From positions 1 through 7,656 of the forward strand of contig JALSHL010000325.1 in assembly GCA_026982255.1 (NCBI GenBank): 7,656 nucleotides of DNA, read 5' to 3'. Both the position numbers and the translations under genes were made by a program. Shown here piece after piece: positions 1 to 6,039 of the stretch. Below the pieces are notes generated by a model, which did no database searches, was not told where the DNA came from, and saw nothing but the letters and a program-made list of their open reading frames with translations. Position 1 is the stretch's first letter, and each line of letters opens with the position of its first letter. The DNA is from Paracoccaceae bacterium (GTDB lineage Bacteria; Pseudomonadota; Alphaproteobacteria; Rhodobacterales; Rhodobacteraceae).

Positions 1-135
1 ACCGGAATTCATTGCGGGCAACTCCTGCTGGATTTTCTGTTGCCAACAGCATTATGGAAAGCGCGGGTGAATCTCAAGCATTGCCGCGGGAAAAAACGCT
101 TGATACTTTGGCGCTTCAACCGAACAGGATATTTC
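1..135 (+). promoter_or_regulatory. Upstream region of the CPBP protease gene
   Basis: I see no convincing gene here; the left edge may cut into an upstream gene that cannot be recognised. The stretch holds a 13-bp palindrome (37-49, arms CTGTTG and CAACAG around one C), an inverted repeat with arms TCAAGC (74-79) and GCTTGA (98-103), and a GAATC site (69-73). A weak sigma-70-like pair can be drawn: TTGCCG at 81-86, then a 17-bp gap, then TACTTT at 104-109. Its match to consensus is poor, so the exact promoter is not established. That a promoter lies somewhere here is inferred from the position ahead of the first gene. Confidence 0.35.
126..129 (+). promoter_or_regulatory. Ribosome binding site deciding the CPBP gene start
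   Basis: AGGA lies six bases ahead of the ATG at 136. The same frame is open further upstream to a TTG at 40, but that start has no comparable site and would add 32 residues that do not look like the family's N-terminus. The ATG at 136 is therefore preferred. Confidence 0.55.
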
Positions 136-1044
136 ATGCCGACCCGTTTCCCCCCTGCCTTCGATGCCTTTGTGGAACCTGCCCGCGCCCATAGCGCCCT
201 GTGGCGGACGTTGCTGGGGTTTGTGATGATCGCGGTGCTGTTCCTGACCATCACCGTTTCGCTATCGATGCTGCTGCTGTATCTGGGCGAGCGTATCCGG
301 CCCGGCCTCGGGTCCCGCTTGGTTTACGATATGCAAACCGGCGAAAGTCCTTTCGGGACAATGGCGCTGCTCGGTATCCTCGCCATGATGATCCCCGTGC
401 TGGCGCTGGTTCTGCGGGTGCTGCACAAACGCGACCTGCGTAGTGTCCTTGGCCCCTCTCGCCGGATCGACAAGGGGGTCTGGGTGATGTCCGCCGCCAT
501 AGTTCTGGCGCTGGGCGGGGCCAATGCCGCGCTGACCTTCGCGACCGAGGATGTGACGCAGCAATGGCCGGTTCTGACGTGGCTGCCGCTCGCCGCGCTC
601 GGTCTGGTGTTCGTATTGTTGCAAACCTCGGCCGAGGAGCTGGTGTTTCGCGGGTATTTGCAACAACAGCTCGCGGCACGATTTCACAGCCGTTTTGCGT
701 GGCAGGTTGTTCCTTCGCTTCTGTTCGGCTCCATGCACTGGAATCCGGCGACCTTCGGCGATAACGCCTGGCTGGTGGTGGCGACCGCGACGCTGATCGG
801 GCTGATTGCCTCGGACCTGACCTATCGCCTTGGCACGCTTTCCGCCGCCATGGGGCTGCATTTCGCCAACAATGCCATTGTTATGGTGTTCCTGAATGTG
901 CAGGGCCAGTTGAGCGGAGTCAGCCTGTTTCTGTATGAACAGGACGCCAAAAGCCCCGAAACCGGCACCGGATTGCTGATCTCCATGGGCGCCATGGTGC
1001 TTATCTATGGCGTATTCCTGTTTATCCATCGCCGCAGGCGGTAG
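136..1044 (+). CDS. CPBP family intramembrane metalloprotease
   Basis: A 302-residue integral membrane protein of the CPBP (CaaX protease and bacteriocin-processing, also called Abi) family. The family motifs are all visible: EELVFR with E167, E168 and R172; FGSMH with F197 and H201; and HFANN with H242 and N246. These supply the glutamate and histidine residues of the intramembrane active site. Hydrophobic segments run at about 25-51, 72-96, 115-135, 145-165, 208-226, 240-258 and 279-297. The protein ends in a short, arginine-rich tail. Bacterial members act as membrane proteases or in bacteriocin immunity and processing, but the substrate of this one cannot be read from the sequence. The gene lies 64 bases ahead of accD on the same strand and may be co-transcribed with it. 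Family assignment is firm; function is not. Confidence 0.9.
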   Translation: MPTRFPPAFDAFVEPARAHSALWRTLLGFVMIAVLFLTITVSLSMLLLYLGERIRPGLGSRLVYDMQTGESPFGTMALLGILAMMIPVLALVLRVLHKRDLRSVLGPSRRIDKGVWVMSAAIVLALGGANAALTFATEDVTQQWPVLTWLPLAALGLVFVLLQTSAEELVFRGYLQQQLAARFHSRFAWQVVPSLLFGSMHWNPATFGDNAWLVVATATLIGLIASDLTYRLGTLSAAMGLHFANNAIVMVFLNVQGQLSGVSLFLYEQDAKSPETGTGLLISMGAMVLIYGVFLFIHRRRR

Positions 1045-1045
1045 G

Positions 1046-1074
1046 TTGCAATTGGCTCCTTGGCGGATTATTTA
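1046..1074 (+). promoter_or_regulatory. Possible accD promoter
   Basis: In the 64-base gap between the protease gene and accD, TTGCAA (1046-1051) is followed after 17 bases by the AT-rich TATTTA (1069-1074). The -35 box matches four of six consensus bases and the -10 box three of six. No hairpin terminator was seen in the gap, so accD may also be transcribed by read-through from the upstream gene. The call is weak. Confidence 0.25.
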
Positions 1075-1108
1075 ACGGGCCAGCACACAACAGGGGGCAG
1101 CAGGCCAC

Positions 1109-2023
1109 ATGAACTGGATTTCCAACTACGTCCGTCCGAAGATCAACTCGCTGTTTTCGCGCCGCGAGACGCCGGACAACCTGTGGACCAAATGCGACGA
1201 TTGCGGCACCATGCTGTTCCACCGCGAGCTCAAGGACGCGCTGAACACCTGCCCGTCGTGCGGCCACCATATGCGCATGACCGCGCGCGAGCGTCTGGCC
1301 TCGGTGTTCGACAACGGCATTTTTGTCGAGGTCGAGGTGCCCGAACCGGTGACCGACCCGCTGTCCTTCAAAGACCAGCAGAAATATCCCGACCGCCTGA
1401 AGGCCGCGCGCAAGAAAACCGACGAGAAGGACGCCATGCTGGTGGCCGAGGGCGAAATGGGCCGCATGAAGGTCGTTTGCGCCGTGCAGGATTTCTCGTT
1501 CATGGGGGGATCCATGGGCATGTATGTCGGCAACGCCATCATCGCCGCCGCCGAACGCGCGATTGCCCTGAAATGCCCGCTGGTGCTGTTTTCCGCTGCC
1601 GGTGGCGCGCGTATGCAGGAGGGGATCCTTTCCCTGATGCAGATGCCGCGTTCCACCGTTGCCGTCGAAATGGTGAAAGAGGCGGGGCTGCCCTATGTTG
1701 TCGTTCTGACCCATCCGACCACGGGCGGGGTTACGGCCTCTTACGCCATGCTGGGCGATGTGCATATCGCCGAGCCGAACGCGCTGATCGGTTTTGCCGG
1801 TGCCCGCGTGATCGAACAGACCATTCGCGAGAAACTGCCGGAGGGCTTCCAGCGTTCCGAATATCTGCTGGATCACGGGGTTCTGGACCGTGTGACCCAC
1901 CGCAAGGACATGCGCAACGAGCTGATCACCATTCTGCTGATGCTGATGAAACAGCCGCCGCAGGTACATGGCGATCTGCCCAAACCCGCCGAGGAACCGG
2001 CTGAAACGGAAGCTCCCGCGTGA
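1109..2023 (+). CDS. accD: Acetyl-CoA carboxylase carboxyltransferase subunit beta (AccD)
   Basis: A 304-residue protein, a normal length for AccD. With AccA it forms the carboxyltransferase half of acetyl-CoA carboxylase, moving the carboxyl group from carboxybiotin on AccB to acetyl-CoA to give malonyl-CoA, the first committed step of fatty acid synthesis, in the cytoplasm. A four-cysteine zinc ribbon near the N-terminus is complete: C29, C32, C48 and C51. The crotonase-type carboxyltransferase core follows, with the signature GGARMQEG (165-172) and the TTGGVTAS stretch (204-211). The ATG at 1109 is preceded by AGGGGG at 1092-1097, eleven bases away, which is a slightly long spacing. The tail after about residue 284 is rich in Pro, Glu and Ala, a common loosely conserved end. 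The stop codon overlaps the start of folC. The identification is secure. Confidence 0.98.
   Translation: MNWISNYVRPKINSLFSRRETPDNLWTKCDDCGTMLFHRELKDALNTCPSCGHHMRMTARERLASVFDNGIFVEVEVPEPVTDPLSFKDQQKYPDRLKAARKKTDEKDAMLVAEGEMGRMKVVCAVQDFSFMGGSMGMYVGNAIIAAAERAIALKCPLVLFSAAGGARMQEGILSLMQMPRSTVAVEMVKEAGLPYVVVLTHPTTGGVTASYAMLGDVHIAEPNALIGFAGARVIEQTIREKLPEGFQRSEYLLDHGVLDRVTHRKDMRNELITILLMLMKQPPQVHGDLPKPAEEPAETEAPA
2008..2012 (+). promoter_or_regulatory. Ribosome binding site for folC inside accD
   Basis: GGAAG within the last codons of accD lies seven bases ahead of the GTG at 2020. It supports the GTG start over the in-frame ATG at 2050, which would drop ten residues (SGSDVILER and the first position) of a stretch that looks native to alphaproteobacterial FolC. 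Confidence 0.55.
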
Positions 2024-3288
2024 GCGGCAGCGACGTGATTCTGGAGCGCATGATGGCGCTCCACCCCAAGATTATCGACCTGACGCTGGATCGGGTCTAT
2101 CGGCTGCTCGATGCGCTGGGCAATCCCGAAAAACACCTACCGCCGGTGATCCATCTGGCCGGCACCAACGGCAAAGGCTCCACGCAGGCGATGATCCGCG
2201 CGGGGCTGGAGGCAGGGGGCGAGAGGCTCCACGCCTATACCTCGCCGCATCTGGCGCGGTTCCACGAACGCATCGTGCTGGCGGGAGAACCGGTTTCCGA
2301 GGATTACCTGAGCGAAATTCTGGCCGAGTGCGAGGCCGCCAATGGCGATGCCCCGATCACCTATTTCGAGATCACCACCGTCGCTGCCCTGCTGGCGTTT
2401 TCGCGGGTGGAGGCCGACTATGTTCTGCTTGAAACCGGTCTTGGCGGGCGGCTCGACGCCACGAATGTTGTCGAGACCCCGCGCCTGACGGTCATCACCC
2501 CGATCAGCATCGACCACCAGCAATATCTGGGCGAGACCCTGCCCGAAATCGCCGGTGAAAAGGCCGGCATCCTGAAACGCGGCGTCTATTGCGTCGTCGC
2601 CCCGCAACCGGACGAGGCGCTGGAGGTGATCGAGGCGAAAGCGGCCGGGGTCGGTGCCGCGCTGCTGACCTACGGCCAGAACTGGCAGGTGTGGGAGGAA
2701 AACGGGCGAATGGTTTTTCAGGATGAAAACGGCCTGCTAGACTTGCCCCTGCCGGCCCTGATCGGCGCGCATCAGGTGCAGAATGCGGGAACCGCTGTCG
2801 CTGCCCTGCGGGCGCTCGGCAAATCCGACGAGGTGTGCGAGGCGGCGGTAACGCAGGTCACATGGCCTGCCCGCCTGCAACGCCTGCGCTCCGGTCCGCT
2901 GGTTGATCTGGCGGGACATGCCGAGCTTTGGCTCGATGGCGGCCACAATCCGGCGGCGGGCGAGGCGCTGGCCGAGGGGTTGGCGCGTCTACCGCAAAAA
3001 CCGCTGTATCTGGTGTGCGGGATGCTGAACACCAAGGACATCACCGGCTACCTTGCGCCGCTCGCGCCGACGGTTTCGGGGCTTTACGGGGTTTCCATTC
3101 CGGGAGAGGCCGCAACCCTGCCTGCCAGCGAAACCGTTGCAGCCGCGCGCAAGGTTGGTATGCCTGCCGAGGAGGCAGCCGGACCGGACGCGGCGATCAG
3201 GGCGATTGTTGCCAAAGACCCCGCCGCGCGTATCCTGATTTGCGGTTCGCTTTATCTCGCAGGGCGCATCTTGCAGGACAATGGCTAG
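2020..3288 (+). CDS. folC: Bifunctional dihydrofolate synthase / folylpolyglutamate synthase (FolC)
   Basis: A 422-residue ATP-dependent ligase of the Mur ligase superfamily, full length for FolC. It joins glutamate to dihydropteroate and then adds further glutamates to reduced folates in the cytoplasm. The P-loop GTNGKGST spans 48-55. Next come the YTSPHL segment (73-78), the FE pair with E117, the ETGLGGRLDATN block (138-149), SIDHQ with H166, and GEKAGILK (179-186), whose K181 matches the lysine that is carbamylated in the family. The C-terminal glutamate-ligase domain carries WPARLQRL (282-289) and the DGGHNP motif (306-311). The start is GTG and shares four bases (GTGA) with the accD stop, so translation is probably coupled. 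Its stop overlaps the stop of the convergent peptidase gene. Whether both activities are present cannot be decided by eye, although this is usual for bacterial FolC. Confidence 0.96.
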   Translation: MSGSDVILERMMALHPKIIDLTLDRVYRLLDALGNPEKHLPPVIHLAGTNGKGSTQAMIRAGLEAGGERLHAYTSPHLARFHERIVLAGEPVSEDYLSEILAECEAANGDAPITYFEITTVAALLAFSRVEADYVLLETGLGGRLDATNVVETPRLTVITPISIDHQQYLGETLPEIAGEKAGILKRGVYCVVAPQPDEALEVIEAKAAGVGAALLTYGQNWQVWEENGRMVFQDENGLLDLPLPALIGAHQVQNAGTAVAALRALGKSDEVCEAAVTQVTWPARLQRLRSGPLVDLAGHAELWLDGGHNPAAGEALAEGLARLPQKPLYLVCGMLNTKDITGYLAPLAPTVSGLYGVSIPGEAATLPASETVAAARKVGMPAEEAAGPDAAIRAIVAKDPAARILICGSLYLAGRILQDNG

Positions 3289-4103
3289 AGTCGCCGCACG
3301 GCCAGCCGTTCCCCGACCCGTTTTTCCATTTCCGCCAGCGGCTCGGACGCCACGGCCATGTGGTGCGCGTTGGCGTGCAGTATCGTTTCTGCATCACGCA
3401 TGATCCCGACGTGCCCGTCCCAGAACACCAGATCGCCGCGCCGCAACGGGCCGTCAACTGCGCCGCCGAGTTCCGCCATCTGCATGTCGCTGTCGCGCGG
3501 TGCTTCGGTCCCGACCGCCATCAGCGACAGTTGCACCAGCGCCGAGCAATCAAGCCCGTAACTGCTCCGCCCGCCCCACATGTAGGGGACGCCGATGAAC
3601 CGTTCGGCCACCGACACGAAATCATCGGCGCCGACAGGGGCGAGGTAGGGTTCGGGGATATACGCGCCAGTATTCAGTTGCAGGAAATCCCCTGCCGCCT
3701 CGCCGGTCACATGCACACCACAGCCAAAGGAATAGGCGCCCATCAGGTCCGATTTCGCGTCCGGTTTCATATAGACAATCGCCGCCAGCGCCGTGATCAT
3801 GCGCGGTGGCTCGGGCGATTTTTCCACCAAACCTTGCGTGAAAACATAGCCGACGTATCCGTCGCGCTCCGACTGGCCCCATGACAGCCCCATGTCGGGC
3901 AATTCGTCATAAACCGTGAAGCCCTCGCCCGCCAGCAATTGCGTATCGAGCGGGGTGGTAGGGTCGGGTTTTACCCGCAGGTCGAGCAGGGACATGCCGA
4001 CCTCCATCGGCACGCCCTCCGCGAAGCGTTCGGCCTCTACCTGCCCCTTCAGGTGCGCCGCCGCTACGGTTTTGCGCGCGGGGATGCGGCGACGGTCGGT
4101 CAT
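3285..4103 (-). CDS. NlpC/P60 family (C40) cysteine peptidase with N-terminal SH3-like region
   Basis: A 272-residue protein. The C-terminal NlpC/P60 domain (about 160-260) has the family's catalytic set: C186 in GLDCSAL, H231 in DGHVGIM, and H243 in LHANAHH as the third polar residue, with the YMWGGRS lead-in at 174-180. Residues about 30-155 look like one or two SH3b-type domains, including the typical DGYVGYV strand (81-87). Such enzymes cut bonds within murein stem peptides, usually next to gamma-D-glutamate. No signal peptide or lipobox is present, since the N-terminus is polar and basic, so a cytoplasmic, YkfC-like recycling role is more likely than growth of the wall. The ATG overlaps the stop of the aminopeptidase gene by four bases (ATGA), with GAGGA nine bases upstream. 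Family is firm; the exact substrate is inferred. Confidence 0.92.
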   Translation of the reverse strand: MTDRRRIPARKTVAAAHLKGQVEAERFAEGVPMEVGMSLLDLRVKPDPTTPLDTQLLAGEGFTVYDELPDMGLSWGQSERDGYVGYVFTQGLVEKSPEPPRMITALAAIVYMKPDAKSDLMGAYSFGCGVHVTGEAAGDFLQLNTGAYIPEPYLAPVGADDFVSVAERFIGVPYMWGGRSSYGLDCSALVQLSLMAVGTEAPRDSDMQMAELGGAVDGPLRRGDLVFWDGHVGIMRDAETILHANAHHMAVASEPLAEMEKRVGERLAVRRL

Positions 4104-5476
4104 TCGCAGCGGTCCTCGATAATCGACAGCATGGCGCGAACGCCCTGACAGGCGCCGCCCTGCGCGCGTGCCGGCTTGGCCTTCGGTGTCCAGCCGTAAA
4201 CGTCGAAATGGGCAAATTCGCCGGCGTTTTCCACGAAACGGCGCAGGAACAGCGCCGCGGTGATCGCGCCGGCCATGCCGCCCTTGGGCGCGTTGTCCAG
4301 ATCGGCAATCCCCGGTTCGATGTCCTCTTCGTAAGGATCCCAGAACGGCAGGCGCCAGAGCGGATCGGCCTCGGCCCGTGCCGCCCGCGTCAACTGGTGT
4401 GCCAGCCCGTTGCTGTCGGTGAAAAACGGAGGCAGGTCCGGCCCCAGCGCCACGCGGGCCGCGCCCGTCAGCGTGGCCATACAGAACAGCATATCCGGCG
4501 ATTCCTCGTCCGCCAACGTCAGCGCATCGGCCAGAACTAGCCGCCCCTCGGCATCCGTGTTGTTGATCTCCACCGTCAGTCCCTTGCGGCTGGTCAGGAT
4601 GTCGCCGGGCCGGAAAGCGCCTGCGGAAATCGAGTTTTCCACTGCAGGCACAACCACACGCAGCCGGACCTTCAGCCCCAGCGCCATGATCATATGCGCC
4701 AGCCCCATGACATGCGCCGCGCCGCCCATGTCCTTTTTCATCAGGCCCATCGAGGCTCCGGGCTTTATGTTCAGCCCGCCGGTATCGAAACAGACCCCCT
4801 TGCCGACCAGCGTCACCGTCGGCGCGTCTGCGTCGCCCCAGCGCATATCCAGCAAGCGCGGCGCCTGATCCGAGGCCCGCCCGACCGCATGCACCATCGG
4901 CAGGTTTTGCACCAGCAAATCCTCGCCACGAATGACCGAGACCTCCGCCCCGTGTTGCCCTGCCAGATCGCGAAACGCTGCTTCCAGCGCCTCCGGCCCC
5001 ATATCCGAGGTCGGTGTGTTGATCAGGTCGCAGGTCAGGGCATCACCGGCCACAATCGCCTCGACCCGTGCAACGTCCACCCCCTCGGGCGCAACCAGCC
5101 GTGCTTTCACCGGTGCCGCCTTGCGATAGCGGTCGAAACGGTAGTTCGACAACAGCCAGCCCAGCGCCTCCTTCTCCAGTCCGGCCTTCGGGATGCCGTC
5201 GGCAATCCGGTAGATGCCTTCCGGCAGCTTGGCCGCCACGGCCGCCAGATGGAACCGTCCGCGCTGGCGGGTTGCCGCCGTGCCGCGACCGGCCAGAACG
5301 GCCGCGATCCGTCCGTTGTCCGGCACGAGCGCCACCTCGCCCAGTGCGCCGGTAAATCCGGTGTTGCGGACCCAGGCGCGCTGGGCCTCGTCCAGCGTAT
5401 CGGGCAGCGGCGCGCTCTTTTCGAGCGCATAAACAGGAATGGTATTTTCAGCGTTTTCGGCAAAACAGCCAGCCAT
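4100..5476 (-). CDS. Leucyl aminopeptidase family protein (peptidase M17)
   Basis: A 458-residue dimetal aminopeptidase of family M17, somewhat shorter than E. coli PepA (about 500). It removes N-terminal residues from peptides in the cytoplasm. The catalytic domain (about 145-455) holds every metal and catalytic residue by comparison with PepA: K226 and D231 in the GKGVCFDTGG segment, K238 in NIKPG, D249 in KKDMGG, and D308, E310 and R312 in the signature NTDAEGRL (306-313). The N-terminal 140 residues form the more variable domain of the family. The ATG is preceded by a perfect GGAGG (complement of 5482-5486) five bases away. It is the middle gene of a minus-strand group: 57 bases after the small helical protein and four bases overlapping the NlpC/P60 gene. 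Its substrate preference, and whether it matches pepA or pepB function, cannot be told from sequence alone. Confidence 0.95.
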   Translation of the reverse strand: MAGCFAENAENTIPVYALEKSAPLPDTLDEAQRAWVRNTGFTGALGEVALVPDNGRIAAVLAGRGTAATRQRGRFHLAAVAAKLPEGIYRIADGIPKAGLEKEALGWLLSNYRFDRYRKAAPVKARLVAPEGVDVARVEAIVAGDALTCDLINTPTSDMGPEALEAAFRDLAGQHGAEVSVIRGEDLLVQNLPMVHAVGRASDQAPRLLDMRWGDADAPTVTLVGKGVCFDTGGLNIKPGASMGLMKKDMGGAAHVMGLAHMIMALGLKVRLRVVVPAVENSISAGAFRPGDILTSRKGLTVEINNTDAEGRLVLADALTLADEESPDMLFCMATLTGAARVALGPDLPPFFTDSNGLAHQLTRAARAEADPLWRLPFWDPYEEDIEPGIADLDNAPKGGMAGAITAALFLRRFVENAGEFAHFDVYGWTPKAKPARAQGGACQGVRAMLSIIEDRCE

Positions 5477-5481
5477 GGAAA

Positions 5482-5486
5482 CCTCC
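5482..5486 (-). promoter_or_regulatory. Strong ribosome binding site of the aminopeptidase gene
   Basis: CCTCC on the plus strand reads GGAGG on the coding strand, five bases before the ATG at 5476. It fixes the start and suggests independent, efficient translation even though the upstream gene ends only 57 bases earlier. A GAGTC site (5488-5492) lies two bases from it. Confidence 0.7.
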
Positions 5487-5533
5487 GGAGTCAGAATTTC
5501 GCACAGCCTATCCCGCCAGCCGGAATATGCAAG

Positions 5534-5908
5534 CTACGGCCCTTCGCGAAATACCGAAAACAGCGAGGCCTCCGCCAGCCGGTTCAGCCGCGCCAGCACC
5601 GCCGCCAGTGCCGGATCGCTATCGCGGGCGCAAACCTTTACATCTGCGGCTACATTTGCCACCCCGACCAGTCCGATCTGGCTGGCAATTCCGCAAATAT
5701 TGACCGCGTGGCGATAGCACATGGCCATATCCCCGTTCCGGAACGCCCGTTCCAGCCGCCCCAGCCGGTCCGCCAGCGCAAAGGTTGCCTCCTCGGCAAT
5801 CTCGACATAGCGGGCACTGCCTACGGACCGTTTCAACGCGCGGATTACATCGTAGTCCACGCTTTCACCCACGGGTTCCGCCGTGCGCATACTGTAAATT
5901 TGTCCCAT
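5534..5908 (-). CDS. Hypothetical helical protein, Hpt-domain-like
   Basis: A 124-residue soluble protein that I cannot name. It has no signal peptide or membrane segment. From about residue 36 it reads as a series of amphipathic helices (about 36-57, 61-72, 78-92, 97-117). The order and spacing resemble a histidine phosphotransfer (Hpt) four-helix bundle: an LADRLGRLERAF helix, an NGD turn, a helix ending in a GIASQIGL stretch (73-80), then an alanine-rich pair of helices. In a true Hpt domain the helix would carry HxxKG. Aligned on G73, that histidine falls on V69 and the lysine on C72, while H67 sits two residues earlier, so phosphotransfer is uncertain. The start has GGAGG about 12 bases upstream, rather far; an internal ATG at 5890 is possible. 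It is the first gene of the minus-strand group with the two peptidases. The coding call is good; the Hpt resemblance is inference. Confidence 0.75.
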   Translation of the reverse strand: MGQIYSMRTAEPVGESVDYDVIRALKRSVGSARYVEIAEEATFALADRLGRLERAFRNGDMAMCYRHAVNICGIASQIGLVGVANVAADVKVCARDSDPALAAVLARLNRLAEASLFSVFREGP

Positions 5909-6039
5909 AACCCCGTGTTTCCTCCCTCTCGCGTTGTCGACCGTAGGCAGAAAGCGTGAAAAAAGTGTTACCGGGCGAACAAGCCTTGATTAATGTTCCG
6001 AATCCCCGCAAAAGGAGGCGCGCAAAGAAGGAGACGATG
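5909..6039. promoter_or_regulatory. Divergent intergenic region
   Basis: This 131-base gap separates the divergent minus-strand group and the carbonic anhydrase gene, so it should hold promoters for both. It contains an A-run near 5959-5964, the AT-rich TTGATTAAT (5986-5994), a split inverted repeat GAACA (5977-5981) and TGTTC (5994-5998), and a GAATC site (6000-6004). No -35/-10 pair on either strand is good enough to name. That promoters are here is inferred from gene orientation. Confidence 0.5.
6028..6033 (+). promoter_or_regulatory. Ribosome binding site deciding the carbonic anhydrase start
   Basis: AAGGAG lies six bases from the ATG at 6040 and only three from the ATG at 6037, which favours 6040. 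A second, perfect AGGAGG occurs at 6013-6018, too far from either start to serve directly. The frame is open back to a GTG at 5956, but the basic extension this would add is not typical of the family. Confidence 0.55.

Noticed and set aside
17..44. GGCAAC-N16-GTTGCC as a terminator of an upstream gene
   Set aside because: The stem is only six base pairs with a 16-base loop and no T-run follows, so it does not look like an intrinsic terminator.
40..135. TTG start at 40 extending the CPBP protease by 32 residues
   Set aside because: The extension is not family-like, and the ATG at 136 has a better-placed ribosome binding site.
136..1044. The CPBP (Abi) gene as part of a phage-defence or bacteriocin system
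   Set aside because: The family name invites this, but no bacteriocin, toxin, nuclease or other defence gene is nearby. The context is housekeeping.
1022..1969. A 315-codon minus-strand frame and a 314-codon plus-strand frame (1060-2004) across accD
   Set aside because: Both are shadows of accD. Their translations are low in hydrophobic order and show no recognisable domain, while the accD frame has every expected motif.
2928..3884. A 318-codon plus-strand frame running from within folC across the NlpC/P60 gene
   Set aside because: It overlaps two well-supported genes in other frames, and its translation is Arg/His/Gln-rich without a family resemblance.
4694..5959. A 421-codon open frame on the plus strand, opposite the aminopeptidase and the small helical protein
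   Set aside because: It lies opposite a gene with a complete M17 active site, its translation is rich in Arg, Gln and His without domain-like patterning, and long antisense frames are expected in GC-rich DNA.
5977..5998. GAACA-N12-TGTTC as a possible LexA site
   Set aside because: The alphaproteobacterial LexA site I know of is a direct repeat of the GTTC-N7-GTTC type. Here the arms are inverted with the wrong spacing, and the neighbouring genes are not DNA-damage genes.
5956..6039. GTG start at 5956 extending the carbonic anhydrase by 28 residues
   Set aside because: The extension is a basic, unstructured stretch that runs through the Shine-Dalgarno-like sites and is not seen in the family.
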